Shown in pieces: positions 1-7,668 of a stretch of 10,813 nt of DNA. Position numbers and translations under genes: made by a program. Under the pieces are notes generated by a model that saw nothing but the letters and a program-made list of their open reading frames with translations, was not told the DNA's origin and did no database searches. Each line of letters starts with the position of its first letter. Position 1 is the stretch's first letter. The DNA comes from an uncultured Bacteroidia bacterium (GTDB lineage Bacteria; Bacteroidota; Bacteroidia; Bacteroidales; UBA932): NCBI GenBank assembly GCA_902766985.1, contig CACXFP010000100.1:1-10813 (forward strand), given 5' to 3'.

Positions 1-25
1 AGGTTTTAGGATTCAGTACGCAAGC

Positions 26-523
26 TTACTCTGCCTTGGGTTCCGCGGGAGCTTCGGCTGCCTCGGGAGCCGCCGGCTGGGCTGCAGGAGCCTCGGCCTT
101 CTTGGCGCGGCTGCGACGGGTGGTCTTCTTCGCGGCCTTGGAAGAACCGGAAGCGAGAGCCGCCTCGTTGAAATCCACAAACTCTATGAGAGCCATCTCG
201 GCTCCGTCACCCTGACGGAATCCGGTGTGCAGCACCCTGAGGTATCCGCCGGGACGGTCCGCAATCTTGGGAGCGATGTTACGGAAGAGTTCGGTAACGG
301 CTTCCTTGTTCTTGAGATAGCTGAAGACGGTCCTCCTCTGGTGGGTGGTGTCTTCCTTGCTCTTGGTCACGAGGGGCTCAAGGTAAGTCTTGAGGGCTTT
401 GGCCTTGGCTACGGTCGTCTGGATCCTCTTGTGGGAAATGAGGGAGACGGACATATTGGCCAACATTGCCTTGCGATGGGAGTCGGTGCGTCCAAGATGA
501 TTTACTGACTTATTGTGTCTCAT
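26..523 (-). CDS. rplQ: 50S ribosomal protein L17 (bL17) with long low-complexity C-terminal tail
   Basis: Large-subunit protein L17, which binds 23S rRNA near the exit-tunnel side of the ribosome. The N-terminus [20 protein letters not shown] is the family signature, and the folded domain runs to about residue 122, ending near the segment [12 protein letters not shown]. The protein has 165 residues against about 127 in E. coli. The extra part, from about residue 125 on, is first Lys/Arg-rich and then a run of Ala, Pro and Glu, probably disordered. Such tails occur in Bacteroidota L17. It is the last gene of the alpha block, and its ATG lies only 2 bp after the rpoA stop, which suggests co-transcription and perhaps coupled translation. 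The stop is TAA. No Shine-Dalgarno is seen. The 25 bases after the stop are too few to show a terminator. Confidence 0.98.
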   Translation of the reverse strand: MRHNKSVNHLGRTDSHRKAMLANMSVSLISHKRIQTTVAKAKALKTYLEPLVTKSKEDTTHQRRTVFSYLKNKEAVTELFRNIAPKIADRPGGYLRVLHTGFRQGDGAEMALIEFVDFNEAALASGSSKAAKKTTRRSRAKKAEAPAAQPAAPEAAEAPAEPKAE

Positions 524-525
524 GA

Positions 526-1533
526 TTATTCTGACTTTTTCTTAGTTTCGATGTTATACTTGGATACGTCCATTCCGAAGGAAAGGTGCATCTTGGCCAC
601 AAGCTGGTCAATCTCGTTGAAGGACTTCTTGCCGAAGTTGCGGAACTTCATGAGTTCGGCCCTGGAGTAGGACACCAGGTCGGCGAAGGTGTCGATCTCG
701 GCGGCCTTCAGGCAGTTGAATGCCCTGACGGAAAGTCCGAGGTCGGCAAGCTTGGTGAGAAGGAGGTGCCTCATCCTGAGGGACTCTTCGTCAAGCTCCT
801 TGGATTCGGTCTCTGGGGCCGAGCCGATCGAAAGCTTCTTGTCGTCGGTGAAGAGATTGAAGTGGTAGATGAGAATGGCGGCTGCGTCCTGGAGGGCGGC
901 GTCGGGGCTGATGGACCCGTCGGTCACAATCTCGAGGTTCAGCTTCTCGTAGTCGGTCTTCTGCTCGACACGCCAGTTCTCAACAGTCCAGTTGACCTTG
1001 CGGATAGGGGTGTAGATGGCATCCACGGGAATGGTTCCGATGGGTGTGTTCTCATCCCTCATCTCCTCGGCCGGAACAAATCCGCGGCCTTTGGTAATGG
1101 TCAGGACAATCTCAAGTTTCACGTTGGGCTCCATGGAGCAGATATGCTGCTCGGGATTGAGCACCTTGAATGAGGACAGGCTCTTGGAGATGTCCTCTGC
1201 CGTGAACTCCTGCTTGTCGCTGATGACGATGTTCGCAGTCTCAGTGTCGACAGTGTCTACCATCCTCTTGAAACGGACCTGCTTGAGGTTGAGGATGATA
1301 TCCTGCATGCCTTCGATCACGCCCGGGATCGTGGCGAATTCCTGGTCCACTCCCGTGATCTTGATCTGACTGATTGCGAAACCTTCCAGAGAGGCGAGAA
1401 GTATCCTGCGGAGGGCGTTGCCGATGGTCTGTCCGTATCCAGGCTCGAGGGGCCTGAACTCGAACCGGCCGACGGTATCGGTGCCTTCGAGCATAATCAC
1501 CTTGTCCGGTTTCTGAAATGCCAATATTGCCAT
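526..1533 (-). CDS. rpoA: DNA-directed RNA polymerase subunit alpha
   Basis: The alpha subunit dimerises to nucleate RNA polymerase assembly and contacts upstream promoter DNA and regulators. The N-terminal domain includes the dimerisation motif [20 protein letters not shown] near residues 35-54. An acidic linker (about 240-251) leads to the C-terminal domain, where VRAFNCLK (about 269-276) matches the DNA-binding helix carrying the Arg equivalent to E. coli R265. The length is 335 residues from the chosen ATG at 1533, which begins [12 protein letters not shown] as in Bacteroidota homologues. An in-frame ATG at 1581 would add 16 unconserved residues and overlap the end of rpsD, so it was rejected. 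The gene sits 28 bp after rpsD and 2 bp before rplQ, the classic alpha-operon position. No Shine-Dalgarno is visible. Confidence 0.97.
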   Translation of the reverse strand: MAILAFQKPDKVIMLEGTDTVGRFEFRPLEPGYGQTIGNALRRILLASLEGFAISQIKITGVDQEFATIPGVIEGMQDIILNLKQVRFKRMVDTVDTETANIVISDKQEFTAEDISKSLSSFKVLNPEQHICSMEPNVKLEIVLTITKGRGFVPAEEMRDENTPIGTIPVDAIYTPIRKVNWTVENWRVEQKTDYEKLNLEIVTDGSISPDAALQDAAAILIYHFNLFTDDKKLSIGSAPETESKELDEESLRMRHLLLTKLADLGLSVRAFNCLKAAEIDTFADLVSYSRAELMKFRNFGKKSFNEIDQLVAKMHLSFGMDVSKYNIETKKKSE

Positions 1534-1561
1534 GTACTTGCTTGTTAGGATGTTGAACGCG

Positions 1562-2164
1562 TTACTTGGAGTACAGGTCAACGATAAGCTGCTCGTTGAT
1601 GTTCTCGGGGATATCCTCCCTGGCGGGGATGTTCAGGAACTTGGCGCTGAGGGTGTCGGGATTGAACTCGATCCAGGAGTACTTGGTTGCGCTGGCAACG
1701 CTGGCCTGGATGACCTCGAGGCTCTTGGACCTTTCCCTGACAGCGACTACGTCGCCGGGCATGACCCTGGTGGAAGGAATGTGGCAGACCTTCCCGTTGA
1801 GGGTGATGTGGGCATGGTTGACGAGCTGCCTGGCCGCGGGGCGGGTAGGGGCTACACCCATACGGTAAACCACGTTGTCCAGACGGGACTCGAGCAGGAA
1901 GAGGAGGTTCTCACCCTTCTGTCCGGCCATGCGGGAAGCCTTGTCGTAGGTGTTGTGGAACTGACGCTCCAGGACTCCGTACATATACTTCACCTTCTGC
2001 TTCTCCTTGAGCTGGTTGCCATACTCCTTGCTCTTCTTGCGCTTGGAAGCGAGGCCATGCATTCCCGGAGGATAGTTTCTCTTCTCGAAATCCTTGTCAG
2101 CCCCATAGATGGGTTCGCCGAACTTGCGGGCGATCTTTGTTGTCGGACCGGTATATCTTGCCAT
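1562..2164 (-). CDS. rpsD: 30S ribosomal protein S4 (uS4)
   Basis: S4 is a primary 16S rRNA-binding protein that nucleates assembly of the 30S body and helps line the mRNA entry channel. The protein has 200 residues, close to the usual 200-206. It starts [20 protein letters not shown], has the motif YPPGMHG near residue 32, and carries an S4-type RNA-binding domain in the second half ([20 protein letters not shown], then [11 protein letters not shown]). The N-terminal region has no cysteines, so it is the zinc-free form. It lies 21 bp after rpsK. In E. coli S4 represses its own operon through a pseudoknot upstream of rpsM; no such structure is evident here, where only 31 bp precede rpsM. Confidence 0.98.
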   Translation of the reverse strand: MARYTGPTTKIARKFGEPIYGADKDFEKRNYPPGMHGLASKRKKSKEYGNQLKEKQKVKYMYGVLERQFHNTYDKASRMAGQKGENLLFLLESRLDNVVYRMGVAPTRPAARQLVNHAHITLNGKVCHIPSTRVMPGDVVAVRERSKSLEVIQASVASATKYSWIEFNPDTLSAKFLNIPAREDIPENINEQLIVDLYSK

Positions 2165-2185
2165 AATTGCAAATACTTTTAAGGA

Positions 2186-2575
2186 TTAAACTTTGCGACG
2201 GCCTTTGGGACGGCAGCCGTTGTGGGGCATAGGGGTGATGTCGATGATCTCGGTCACGACGATTCCCGCATTGTTGATGGTCCTGATGGCGGACTCACGT
2301 CCTGCACCGGGGCCCTTTACATAGCACTTCACCTTGCGGAGACCTGCGTCGAACGCCGTCTTGGAAGCGTCCTCGGCAGCCATCTGCGCTGCATAGGGAG
2401 TGTTCTTCTTGGAGCCTCTGAAGCCGCACTTTCCGGCGGAAGACCAAGAAATCACCTGTCCCTGATTGTTGGTGAGGGAGACGATCACGTTGTTGAAAGT
2501 AGAGGAAACATGGGCCTGGCCCATAGCCTCAACCTTTACAACTCTTTTCTTTGCTGTTGTGGTTTTCTTTGCCAT
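2186..2575 (-). CDS. rpsK: 30S ribosomal protein S11 (uS11)
   Basis: S11 is part of the 30S platform near the mRNA exit and the E site. The 129 residues match the family length. After a short Lys/Thr-rich N-terminal arm come the conserved blocks [40 protein letters not shown], and [13 protein letters not shown]. The C-terminus ends [18 protein letters not shown], including the invariant Asn-Gly pair that is converted to isoaspartate in E. coli S11; whether that happens here is not known. The gene starts 13 bp after the rpsM stop and is followed by rpsD, the standard alpha-block order. No Shine-Dalgarno is seen before the ATG. Confidence 0.98.
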   Translation of the reverse strand: MAKKTTTAKKRVVKVEAMGQAHVSSTFNNVIVSLTNNQGQVISWSSAGKCGFRGSKKNTPYAAQMAAEDASKTAFDAGLRKVKCYVKGPGAGRESAIRTINNAGIVVTEIIDITPMPHNGCRPKGRRKV

Positions 2576-2588
2576 GATTCATCTGGAT

Positions 2589-2966
2589 TTACTTGGTTGC
2601 TTTCTTCTTGTTGGCAACGGTCTTCTTCCTACCCTTCCTGGTACGGGCGTTGTTCTTGGTGCTCTGACCACGGACGGGAAGGCCGATACGATGACGGATT
2701 CCGCGATAGCAGCCTATGTCCATGAGGCGCTTGATGTCCATCTGGACGGATGAACGGAGTTCTCCTTCGATCTTGTACTCCTCATTGATGAGGTTACGGA
2801 TGAGGGCGATCTGCGCGTCGTTCCATTCTCCGACCTTGATGCTTCTGTCAATACCGCACTTGTCGAGGATTTCCTTCGCCGAGTTGCGGCCGATTCCGAA
2901 GATATAGGTGAGTCCTATCTCTCCTCTTTTGTTGTTGGGTAAATCAACACCGGCTATTCTTGCCAT
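2589..2966 (-). CDS. rpsM: 30S ribosomal protein S13 (uS13)
   Basis: S13 sits in the 30S head, forms intersubunit bridges, and places its basic C-terminal tail near the P-site tRNA. The 125-residue product begins [20 protein letters not shown], followed by the helix-two-turn-helix region around [14 protein letters not shown]. The basic tail contains [20 protein letters not shown] and ends in a Lys-rich run. Many S13 proteins have an Arg after the Gln of LPVRGQ; here it is Ser. The gene is the first of the alpha block and lies 31 bp after rpmJ, with no promoter-like TAnnTTTG in that gap, so it probably shares the upstream transcript. Confidence 0.98.
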   Translation of the reverse strand: MARIAGVDLPNNKRGEIGLTYIFGIGRNSAKEILDKCGIDRSIKVGEWNDAQIALIRNLINEEYKIEGELRSSVQMDIKRLMDIGCYRGIRHRIGLPVRGQSTKNNARTRKGRKKTVANKKKATK

Positions 2967-2997
2967 AATCTATACTGGTACTTTTTAGTTTGACTAA

Positions 2998-3114
2998 TTA
3001 ACCCTGGCGCATCTTGAACTTGGGGTTCTTCTTGCAGATCACGTACAGGTGGCCTTTACGCCTCACGATCTTGCAGTCGTCACTGCGCTTCTTGATGGAT
3101 GTCTTGACTTTCAT
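2998..3114 (-). CDS. rpmJ: 50S ribosomal protein L36 (bL36), zinc site incomplete
   Basis: A 38-residue basic protein found by translating the gap between infA and rpsM. It begins [20 protein letters not shown] and ends [10 protein letters not shown]36 binds 23S rRNA helices late in 50S assembly. The classical form has 37 residues and binds zinc through three Cys and one His. Here Cys is kept at residues 14 and 27, but the first Cys is Ser11 and the His is replaced by Phe33, next to a one-residue insertion, so a normal zinc site is unlikely. Partly or fully Cys-less 38-residue forms are familiar in Bacteroidota. The gene lies 14 bp after infA and 31 bp before rpsM. ATG start, TAA stop, no Shine-Dalgarno. 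Confidence 0.96.
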   Translation of the reverse strand: MKVKTSIKKRSDDCKIVRRKGHLYVICKKNPKFKMRQG

Positions 3115-3128
3115 ATGATGATGTTTTT

Positions 3129-3347
3129 TTATTTATACCTGAAAGATATCCTGCCCTTGGTCAGGTCATAAGGTGAAATCTCAACCTTGACTCTGTCGCC
3201 CAGAAGGATATGGATGAAATTCATCCTCATCTTCCCGGAGATATTGCAGAGAAGTACATGACCGTTTTCGAGCTCTACCTTGAACATTGCATTGGGAAGG
3301 GTCTCAACGACCGTACCGTCCTGTTCTATCGCTACTTGTTTTGACAT
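3129..3347 (-). CDS. infA: Translation initiation factor IF-1
   Basis: IF-1 binds the 30S A site during initiation and works with IF-2 and IF-3. The 72-residue product is exactly the usual length and is a single OB fold (S1-like RNA-binding domain). Typical blocks are [40 protein letters not shown] and the end [12 protein letters not shown]. It lies 23 bp after map and 14 bp before rpmJ, its usual place between the secretion gene and the alpha block. The sequence before the ATG is A/T-rich with no Shine-Dalgarno, which suits Bacteroidota initiation. Confidence 0.98.
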   Translation of the reverse strand: MSKQVAIEQDGTVVETLPNAMFKVELENGHVLLCNISGKMRMNFIHILLGDRVKVEISPYDLTKGRISFRYK

Positions 3348-3370
3348 AAAATCAATTAATGAATTACACT

Positions 3371-4150
3371 TTAAAACCTGATATTACCGTCTTTCTCGAT
3401 ATAATCGAATGTGGAAAGGACTTCAGCCTTGCCCTTGCGCACCACGACCGTAAGCTCGTAATGGGCGGAGTTCCTGTGGTCGGCGGTGTGTACGGACCAG
3501 CGGTCGCGGTCTATGTACACGCCCCTGCCTCCGGCGCAGATCATCGGCTCGATGCAGATTACAAGTCCGTCGATGAGCCGGGCGCCATGGCCCCTCCTGC
3601 CATAGTTGGGGACACCGGGTTCCTCGTGCATCTCCTTTCCCAGGCCGTGGCCTTCAAGCTCGCGGACGACAGAGCATCCGTTGGCTTCGGCGTAGGACTG
3701 GACGGCAAATCCGATGTCTCCCGTCCTGTTTCCTACGATGGCGGCCTCGATGCCCTTGTAGAGCGATGCCTTGGTGACATCGAGGAGGTGACGCGTGTCC
3801 GCGTCGATCTCGCCCACGGGGAAGGTGTAAGCGGAGTCTCCCTGGTAACCCTTGTACAGGGTGGTGATGTCGGCCGTCACGATGTCGCCTTCCTTGAGGA
3901 CGTAATCGGACGGGATGCCATGCACGACGACGTCGTTGACCGACGTGCAGATGGCTCCGGGGAAGCCTTCGAAACCAAGGGAACTGGGGATGGCGCCGTG
4001 GTCACGGATGAAGGTCTCGGCAACCCGGCTCAACTCTTTGGTCGTAACTCCGGGAGCCACAGCCCTACCAACCTCGGCAAGAGTCTTTGACACGAGAATC
4101 GCATTCTCGCGCATGAGCTCTATCTCCTCAGGTGTCTTGGCCTTCAACAT
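3371..4150 (-). CDS. map: Methionine aminopeptidase, type I
   Basis: This metalloprotease removes the initiator methionine from new proteins that have a small second residue. All metal and catalytic positions can be read from the ATG start: His77 (in VVVHGIPSD), Asp94 (TADITTLY), Asp105 (YQGDSAYTF), His168 (EGHGLG), His175 (MHEEPG), Glu201 (CIEPM) and Glu232 (AHYELTV). The ATG at 4150 ([14 protein letters not shown]) gives 259 residues. A TTG at 4174 would add eight residues, MRYSLFGK, with no support from the family, so the ATG is preferred. The gene follows secY by 28 bp and precedes infA by 23 bp; secY-map-infA is a common bacterial arrangement. No adk lies between secY and map. No zinc-finger extension is present, so it is the short type I form. 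Confidence 0.95.
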   Translation of the reverse strand: MLKAKTPEEIELMRENAILVSKTLAEVGRAVAPGVTTKELSRVAETFIRDHGAIPSSLGFEGFPGAICTSVNDVVVHGIPSDYVLKEGDIVTADITTLYKGYQGDSAYTFPVGEIDADTRHLLDVTKASLYKGIEAAIVGNRTGDIGFAVQSYAEANGCSVVRELEGHGLGKEMHEEPGVPNYGRRGHGARLIDGLVICIEPMICAGGRGVYIDRDRWSVHTADHRNSAHYELTVVVRKGKAEVLSTFDYIEKDGNIRF

Positions 4151-4178
4151 CTTTCCAAACAAACTATATCTCAAAGAA

Positions 4179-5516
4179 CTACATTCCAGAGCGGCCGCTC
4201 AGGCGTCCTGTCTTCATCAGTCCGTCGTAGTGGCGCATCAACAGATAACTCTCAATCTGCTGGAGCGTGTCAAGGACGACACCCACAAGGATCAGCAGCG
4301 AAGTGCCGCCGTAGAAGCTCGCAAACTGGTTGTTGACGCCGCAGATGATGGCGAAAGCCGGGAGGATTGCGACGATGGCCAGGAAAATGGAGCCTGGGAG
4401 GGTCACCTTTGACATGATTGAATCCAGATATTCGACAGTCTTCTTGCCGGGCTTTACGCCGGGGATGAAGCCGCCGTTCTTCTTCATGTCCTCAGCCATC
4501 ATGGTCGGGTTGACGGTGACGGCAGTGTAGAAATAAGTGAAGATGACGACGAGGATGCCGAATATGAAATTGTACCAGAATCCGGTATAATTTCCGAGAG
4601 TGGCAGCAAGACCTCTGGTGGCATCCCACCTCGAGAAGAGGATCGGGAAGAGCATCAATGCCTGGGCGAAGATGATGGGCATAACGCCGGCCGCATTGAT
4701 CTTAAGAGGAATATACTGGCGGACACCACCGTACTGGCGGTTGCCCACGATTCTCTTGGCATACTGCACGGGGACCCTCCTGACGCCCTGAACGAGGGCG
4801 ATGGTGGCCACGATCACAAGGAACCAGACGATGAGCTCGACGATCAGGATAAGCATACCGCCGTTGGTAGCGGAGAGCTTGGAACCTATTTCAGCGACGA
4901 GGGCGTAAGGCAGACGGGCCACGATACCTATCATGATGATGAGGGAGATACCGTTGCCGATGCCGCGGTCCGTGATCCTTTCACCAAGCCACATGACGAA
5001 CATGGAACCGGCGAGAAGGATGATGGTGGAAATAAGGTTGAACGAGAAGTTGCTCCATCCGAGCTTGTTGACGGCTACGAAAGCCTCGCCCGGGATCTGG
5101 CTGTGGATACCTGCGATGTAGGCAGGTCCCTGGATGCAGAGGATGAGGATGGTCAGATACCTGGTGATCTGATTCATCCTGCGGCGGCCGCTCTCCCCTT
5201 CCATCTGGAGTTTCCTGAAGTAGGGGACGAACATGCCGAGCAGCTGGACTACGATGGACGCCGAAATGTACGGCATCACACCGAGCGCAAAGATCGAAGC
5301 GTTTCCGAATGCACCGCCGGAGAACATGTTCAACAGGCCGACGAGACCGGTCTGGGAGCTGTCCTGCAGCTTGGCGAGCATCGTGGCGTCAATGCCGGGG
5401 AGCACGATGAAGCACCCGAGCCTGTACACCAGGATCAAGAGGAGGGTATACACTATCCTCTTCTTGAGCTCTTCGATCTTGAAGATATTCTTTATGGTCT
5501 CAATGAATTTCCTCAT
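4179..5516 (-). CDS. secY: Preprotein translocase subunit SecY
   Basis: SecY is the pore of the SecYEG channel in the inner membrane, through which proteins are secreted or inserted. The 445 residues match E. coli SecY (443), and about ten hydrophobic segments can be seen. The first is around residues 21-40. The plug region lies near residues 60-75 (NMFSGGAFGNASIFALG). A signature block RITDRGIGNGISL lies between the fourth and fifth segments. The sixth is followed by a cytoplasmic loop with RRVPVQYAKR, and the tenth ends near LQQIESYLLMRHYDG. The start ATG lies 6 bp after the rplO stop; the stop is TAG. It is the last classical gene of the spc block, keeping the secretion channel co-expressed with ribosomes. 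No truncation or frameshift is visible. Confidence 0.98.
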   Translation of the reverse strand: MRKFIETIKNIFKIEELKKRIVYTLLLILVYRLGCFIVLPGIDATMLAKLQDSSQTGLVGLLNMFSGGAFGNASIFALGVMPYISASIVVQLLGMFVPYFRKLQMEGESGRRRMNQITRYLTILILCIQGPAYIAGIHSQIPGEAFVAVNKLGWSNFSFNLISTIILLAGSMFVMWLGERITDRGIGNGISLIIMIGIVARLPYALVAEIGSKLSATNGGMLILIVELIVWFLVIVATIALVQGVRRVPVQYAKRIVGNRQYGGVRQYIPLKINAAGVMPIIFAQALMLFPILFSRWDATRGLAATLGNYTGFWYNFIFGILVVIFTYFYTAVTVNPTMMAEDMKKNGGFIPGVKPGKKTVEYLDSIMSKVTLPGSIFLAIVAILPAFAIICGVNNQFASFYGGTSLLILVGVVLDTLQQIESYLLMRHYDGLMKTGRLSGRSGM

Positions 5517-5522
5517 CTCGAA

Positions 5523-5975
5523 TTAGTCTTCGGTTACGATTGCCTTTCCGCCGGCAGCCTCAATCTTGGAGACGGCGGTCTTGGAGAAAGCATCGGCGGT
5601 GATGGTAAGGGCAGCGGTGAGCTCTCCGTTTCCAAGGACCTTCACAAGGTCTGTCTTGGAGGCGAGCCTGGCTTCTACCATATCCTCGAGTCCGAGTTCG
5701 GCCTTGCCGAGAGCCTCGGAAAGGGCCTGGAGGGCGGAAACGTTGACCGGCTGGTATTCAACCCTGGTGGGGTTCTTGAATCCGAACTTGGGCAGGCGCC
5801 TCTGGAGAGGCATCTGGCCGCCTTCGAAACCGATCTTGTGATGATAGCCGGAGCGGGAAGCGGCACCGTTCATACCACGGGTGGCCGTACCACCTCTGCC
5901 GGAACCTTCGCCACGGGCGATTCTCTTCCTGTTCTTGACGGAACCCTTTGCGGGGGTAAGATTTTCAAGTTTCAT
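5523..5975 (-). CDS. rplO: 50S ribosomal protein L15 (uL15)
   Basis: L15 is a late 50S assembly protein with a long Gly/Arg-rich N-terminal extension that threads into 23S rRNA. The 150-residue product starts MKLENLTPAKGSVKNRKRIA, followed by GEGSGRGGTATRGMNG and the conserved EGGQMPLQRRLPKFGFKN near residues 50-67. The second half is the globular domain. The start is well defined: a full AGGAGG sits 7 nt before the ATG, unusual in this operon. It follows rpmD by 15 bp and precedes secY by 6 bp, the standard spc order. Confidence 0.98.
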   Translation of the reverse strand: MKLENLTPAKGSVKNRKRIARGEGSGRGGTATRGMNGAASRSGYHHKIGFEGGQMPLQRRLPKFGFKNPTRVEYQPVNVSALQALSEALGKAELGLEDMVEARLASKTDLVKVLGNGELTAALTITADAFSKTAVSKIEAAGGKAIVTED

Positions 5976-5982
5976 TTCCTGT

Positions 5983-5988
5983 CCTCCT
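5983..5988 (-). promoter_or_regulatory. Strong Shine-Dalgarno before rplO
   Basis: The minus strand reads AGGAGG here, 7 nt before the rplO ATG, in the short gap after the rpmD stop. This is a perfect match to the anti-Shine-Dalgarno core at near-ideal spacing. Most genes in this window have no such site, so it is listed separately. Confidence 0.8.
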
Positions 5989-5990
5989 GA

Positions 5991-6170
5991 TTAGATTTCC
6001 TCAACTTTGACAAGATGCTGTACCTTGGCAAGCTGGCCTAAGGTAACGGGGCATTTCTCAACCTCGACGGTCTCGTTCATCCTGTGGATTCCGAGGGCCT
6101 TGAGATTCTCTTTCTGCCTCTTGGTTTCGCCATTCTTGCTGACGATCTGTGTGATTCTGAGCTTTGTCAT
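5991..6170 (-). CDS. rpmD: 50S ribosomal protein L30 (uL30)
   Basis: A 59-residue protein found by translating the gap between rpsE and rplO. It starts MTKLRITQIVSKNGETKRQK and ends LAKVQHLVKVEEI. This is the compact beta-alpha-beta L30 fold, with the family motif around LKALGIHRMNETVEVE and the end motif KVQHLVKVE. L30 binds 23S and 5S rRNA regions of the 50S subunit; it is missing in some lineages but intact here. Its ATG lies 12 bp after the rpsE stop, and an AGGAGG overlapping that stop codon precedes it by 8 nt. The stop is TAA. Order rpsE-rpmD-rplO is standard. Confidence 0.97.
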   Translation of the reverse strand: MTKLRITQIVSKNGETKRQKENLKALGIHRMNETVEVEKCPVTLGQLAKVQHLVKVEEI

Positions 6171-6178
6171 ATCTTCTT

Positions 6179-6184
6179 CCTCCT
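6179..6184 (-). promoter_or_regulatory. Strong Shine-Dalgarno before rpmD, overlapping the rpsE stop
   Basis: The minus strand reads TAGGAGG, in which TAG is the rpsE stop codon (6183-6185) and AGGAGG is a perfect Shine-Dalgarno core 8 nt before the rpmD ATG. A ribosome ending rpsE would stop on top of this site, an arrangement that would suit re-initiation on rpmD. The coupling is an inference. Confidence 0.8.
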
Positions 6185-6701
6185 ATCCGTTGAAAACCTT
6201 GCTCATGGGCACACCGCGCAGACCGGCGATGGTGTAAGCGTCCCTCATTTCGCAAAGGGCTGCGACAGTGGCCTTTACAAGGTTGTGAGGGTTGCTGGAT
6301 CCCTTGCTCTTTGCAAGCACGTTCTGGATACCTGCGCTCTCGAACACGGCACGCATGGCGCCTCCGGCCTTTACACCGGTACCGGGAGCTGCGGGCTTCA
6401 TGAACACGCGGGAACCTCCGAACTTGGTCTCCTGCTCATGGGGAATGGTTTTGTTGATTACAGGAATCTTGACGAGATTCTTCTTCGCATCTTCGACTCC
6501 CTTGGCGATAGCGGCGGTGACCTCATTGGCTTTGCCCAGGCCATAGCCTACCACACCGTTTTCGTCGCCCACGACAACGATCGCGGCGAAACGGAAATGA
6601 CGGCCTCCCTTGGTGACCTTTGTCACCCTCTGGATGGCGACCAACCTGTCCTTGAGTTCAAGGTCGGATGTCTTTACTCTTTTTACGTTAGTATTTGCCA
6701 T
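6183..6701 (-). CDS. rpsE: 30S ribosomal protein S5 (uS5)
   Basis: S5 contacts the mRNA entry channel and helps set decoding accuracy and 30S assembly. The 172 residues match the usual size. The N-terminal double-stranded RNA-binding-like domain holds the family signature, reading [20 protein letters not shown] and continuing YGLGKANEV. The C-terminal domain holds [20 protein letters not shown] and then [20 protein letters not shown]. The gene follows rplR by 11 bp and ends in TAG within the Shine-Dalgarno of rpmD. Unlike rplR, rpmD and rplO around it, no Shine-Dalgarno precedes its ATG. Confidence 0.98.
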   Translation of the reverse strand: MANTNVKRVKTSDLELKDRLVAIQRVTKVTKGGRHFRFAAIVVVGDENGVVGYGLGKANEVTAAIAKGVEDAKKNLVKIPVINKTIPHEQETKFGGSRVFMKPAAPGTGVKAGGAMRAVFESAGIQNVLAKSKGSSNPHNLVKATVAALCEMRDAYTIAGLRGVPMSKVFNG

Positions 6702-6712
6702 AGTCTTTCGTT

Positions 6713-7075
6713 CTAGAAAATGAGACCGGCTTCGCGAGCCGCATCAGCCAGACTTTTAACCCTGCCATGATAGAGGTAGCCTCCACGGTCGAAGCAGACG
6801 GTGGTGATACCCTTTTCCTTGGCGCGCTCGGCAATGGCCTTTCCGACGATGGCGGCGGCCTCGATGCCTGTCTTGCCCTTGCACTCTGCCGCAAGAGCCT
6901 TGTCGTTGGAAGCAGCTGCTGCAAGCGTTGCTGCCTTATCATCGTCAACTACCTGTACGTAAATCTGCTTGTTGCTCCTGAAGACGACCATACGGGGCCT
7001 CTCTGCGGTGCCGTTGACATGCTTGCGGATACGGTAGTGAACCCTTTTCCTTCTTTCTTCTCTACTAAGTGCCAT
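6713..7075 (-). CDS. rplR: 50S ribosomal protein L18 (uL18)
   Basis: L18 binds 5S rRNA and, with L5, brings it into the central protuberance of the 50S subunit. The 120-residue product has the expected length. The basic N-terminal arm ([20 protein letters not shown]) precedes the core [20 protein letters not shown]. The end motif, around [20 protein letters not shown] and then REAGLIF, is diagnostic. A perfect AGGAGG lies 8 nt before the ATG, in the 15-bp gap after rplF. The stop is TAG. Confidence 0.98.
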   Translation of the reverse strand: MALSREERRKRVHYRIRKHVNGTAERPRMVVFRSNKQIYVQVVDDDKAATLAAAASNDKALAAECKGKTGIEAAAIVGKAIAERAKEKGITTVCFDRGGYLYHGRVKSLADAAREAGLIF

Positions 7076-7083
7076 AACGTGTT

Positions 7084-7089
7084 CCTCCT
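7084..7089 (-). promoter_or_regulatory. Strong Shine-Dalgarno before rplR
   Basis: AGGAGG on the minus strand, 8 nt before the rplR ATG and just after the rplF stop. It is one of three perfect sites in the window; all three lie within about 1.1 kb. Confidence 0.8.
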
Positions 7090-7090
7090 A

Positions 7091-7651
7091 TTATTTAGCG
7101 GCTGCTGTCTTGCCTGCCTTGCGGCGGAGCTGCTCGCCGGCGTACTTGATACCCTTGCCCTTGTAAGGCTCAGGACGACGATATGAACGGATCTTCGCGG
7201 CAACCTGGCCGAGAAGCTGACGGTCGTGGCTCTTGAGGACGAGGAGGGGATCTTCACCCTTCTTGACCTGGGGAGCTTCTGCAGTCACCTCGGGAGCGAG
7301 GCGAAGCTTGATATCATGGGAATATCCGAGGGACATGGTGATCATCTGGCCCTCGACGGACACACGATAACCAACGCCCACGAACTGCTGCCTGATTTCG
7401 AAGCCTTCGGACACGCCTTTCACCATGTTGGCTACGAGAGCGCGATAGAGTCCGTGCATGGAACGGAACCTGGGGGCGTCGCTGGGACGTTCAAACTTGA
7501 TTTCATTATCCTCAATGGTGACCTTGATGGCGGGATCCACCTTCTGGCTCATTTCTCCAAGAGGGCCTTTAACCTTCACCACGTTACCGTCGAGGAGCTC
7601 AACGCTCACCTTGGCCGGAAGGTTTACAGGCATTTTACCTATTCTTGACAT
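7091..7651 (-). CDS. rplF: 50S ribosomal protein L6 (uL6)
   Basis: L6 sits at the base of the stalk, near the sarcin-ricin loop where translation GTPases bind. The 186-residue protein starts MSRIGKMPVNLPAKVSVELL and has the two similar L6 domains. The second contains FVGVGYRVSVEGQMITMSLG, and the family signature near the end reads YKGKGIKYAGEQLRRKAGK. It lies 17 bp after rpsH and 15 bp before rplR. The gap upstream of the ATG is A/T-rich with no Shine-Dalgarno. Nothing is unusual in length or motif. Confidence 0.98.
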   Translation of the reverse strand: MSRIGKMPVNLPAKVSVELLDGNVVKVKGPLGEMSQKVDPAIKVTIEDNEIKFERPSDAPRFRSMHGLYRALVANMVKGVSEGFEIRQQFVGVGYRVSVEGQMITMSLGYSHDIKLRLAPEVTAEAPQVKKGEDPLLVLKSHDRQLLGQVAAKIRSYRRPEPYKGKGIKYAGEQLRRKAGKTAAAK

Positions 7652-7668
7652 TATTCGTGTGTTTTAAA

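Noticed and set aside
1534..1581. Upstream ATG for rpoA adding 16 residues
   Set aside because: It would overlap the end of rpsD, and the added residues are not part of the conserved alpha N-terminus, which begins MAILAFQKP.
1532..2182. Plus-strand open frame (216 codons) opposite rpsD
   Set aside because: Shadow of rpsD; Leu/Val/Gly-rich with no domain that I recognise.
2967..2997. S4 pseudoknot or internal promoter upstream of rpsM
   Set aside because: Only 31 A/T-rich bases are available, with no TAnnTTTG motif and no clear stem.
3359..4090. Plus-strand open frame (243 codons) opposite map
   Set aside because: Shadow of map, whose metal ligands are all intact on the minus strand.
4151..4174. 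TTG start for map adding eight residues
   Set aside because: A rarer start codon with no conserved sequence; the ATG at 4150 matches the family start and leaves a normal gap after secY.
5103..5990. Plus-strand open frame (295 codons) opposite rplO and the start of secY
   Set aside because: Shadow of two clear genes; no family resemblance and an unnatural amino-acid pattern.
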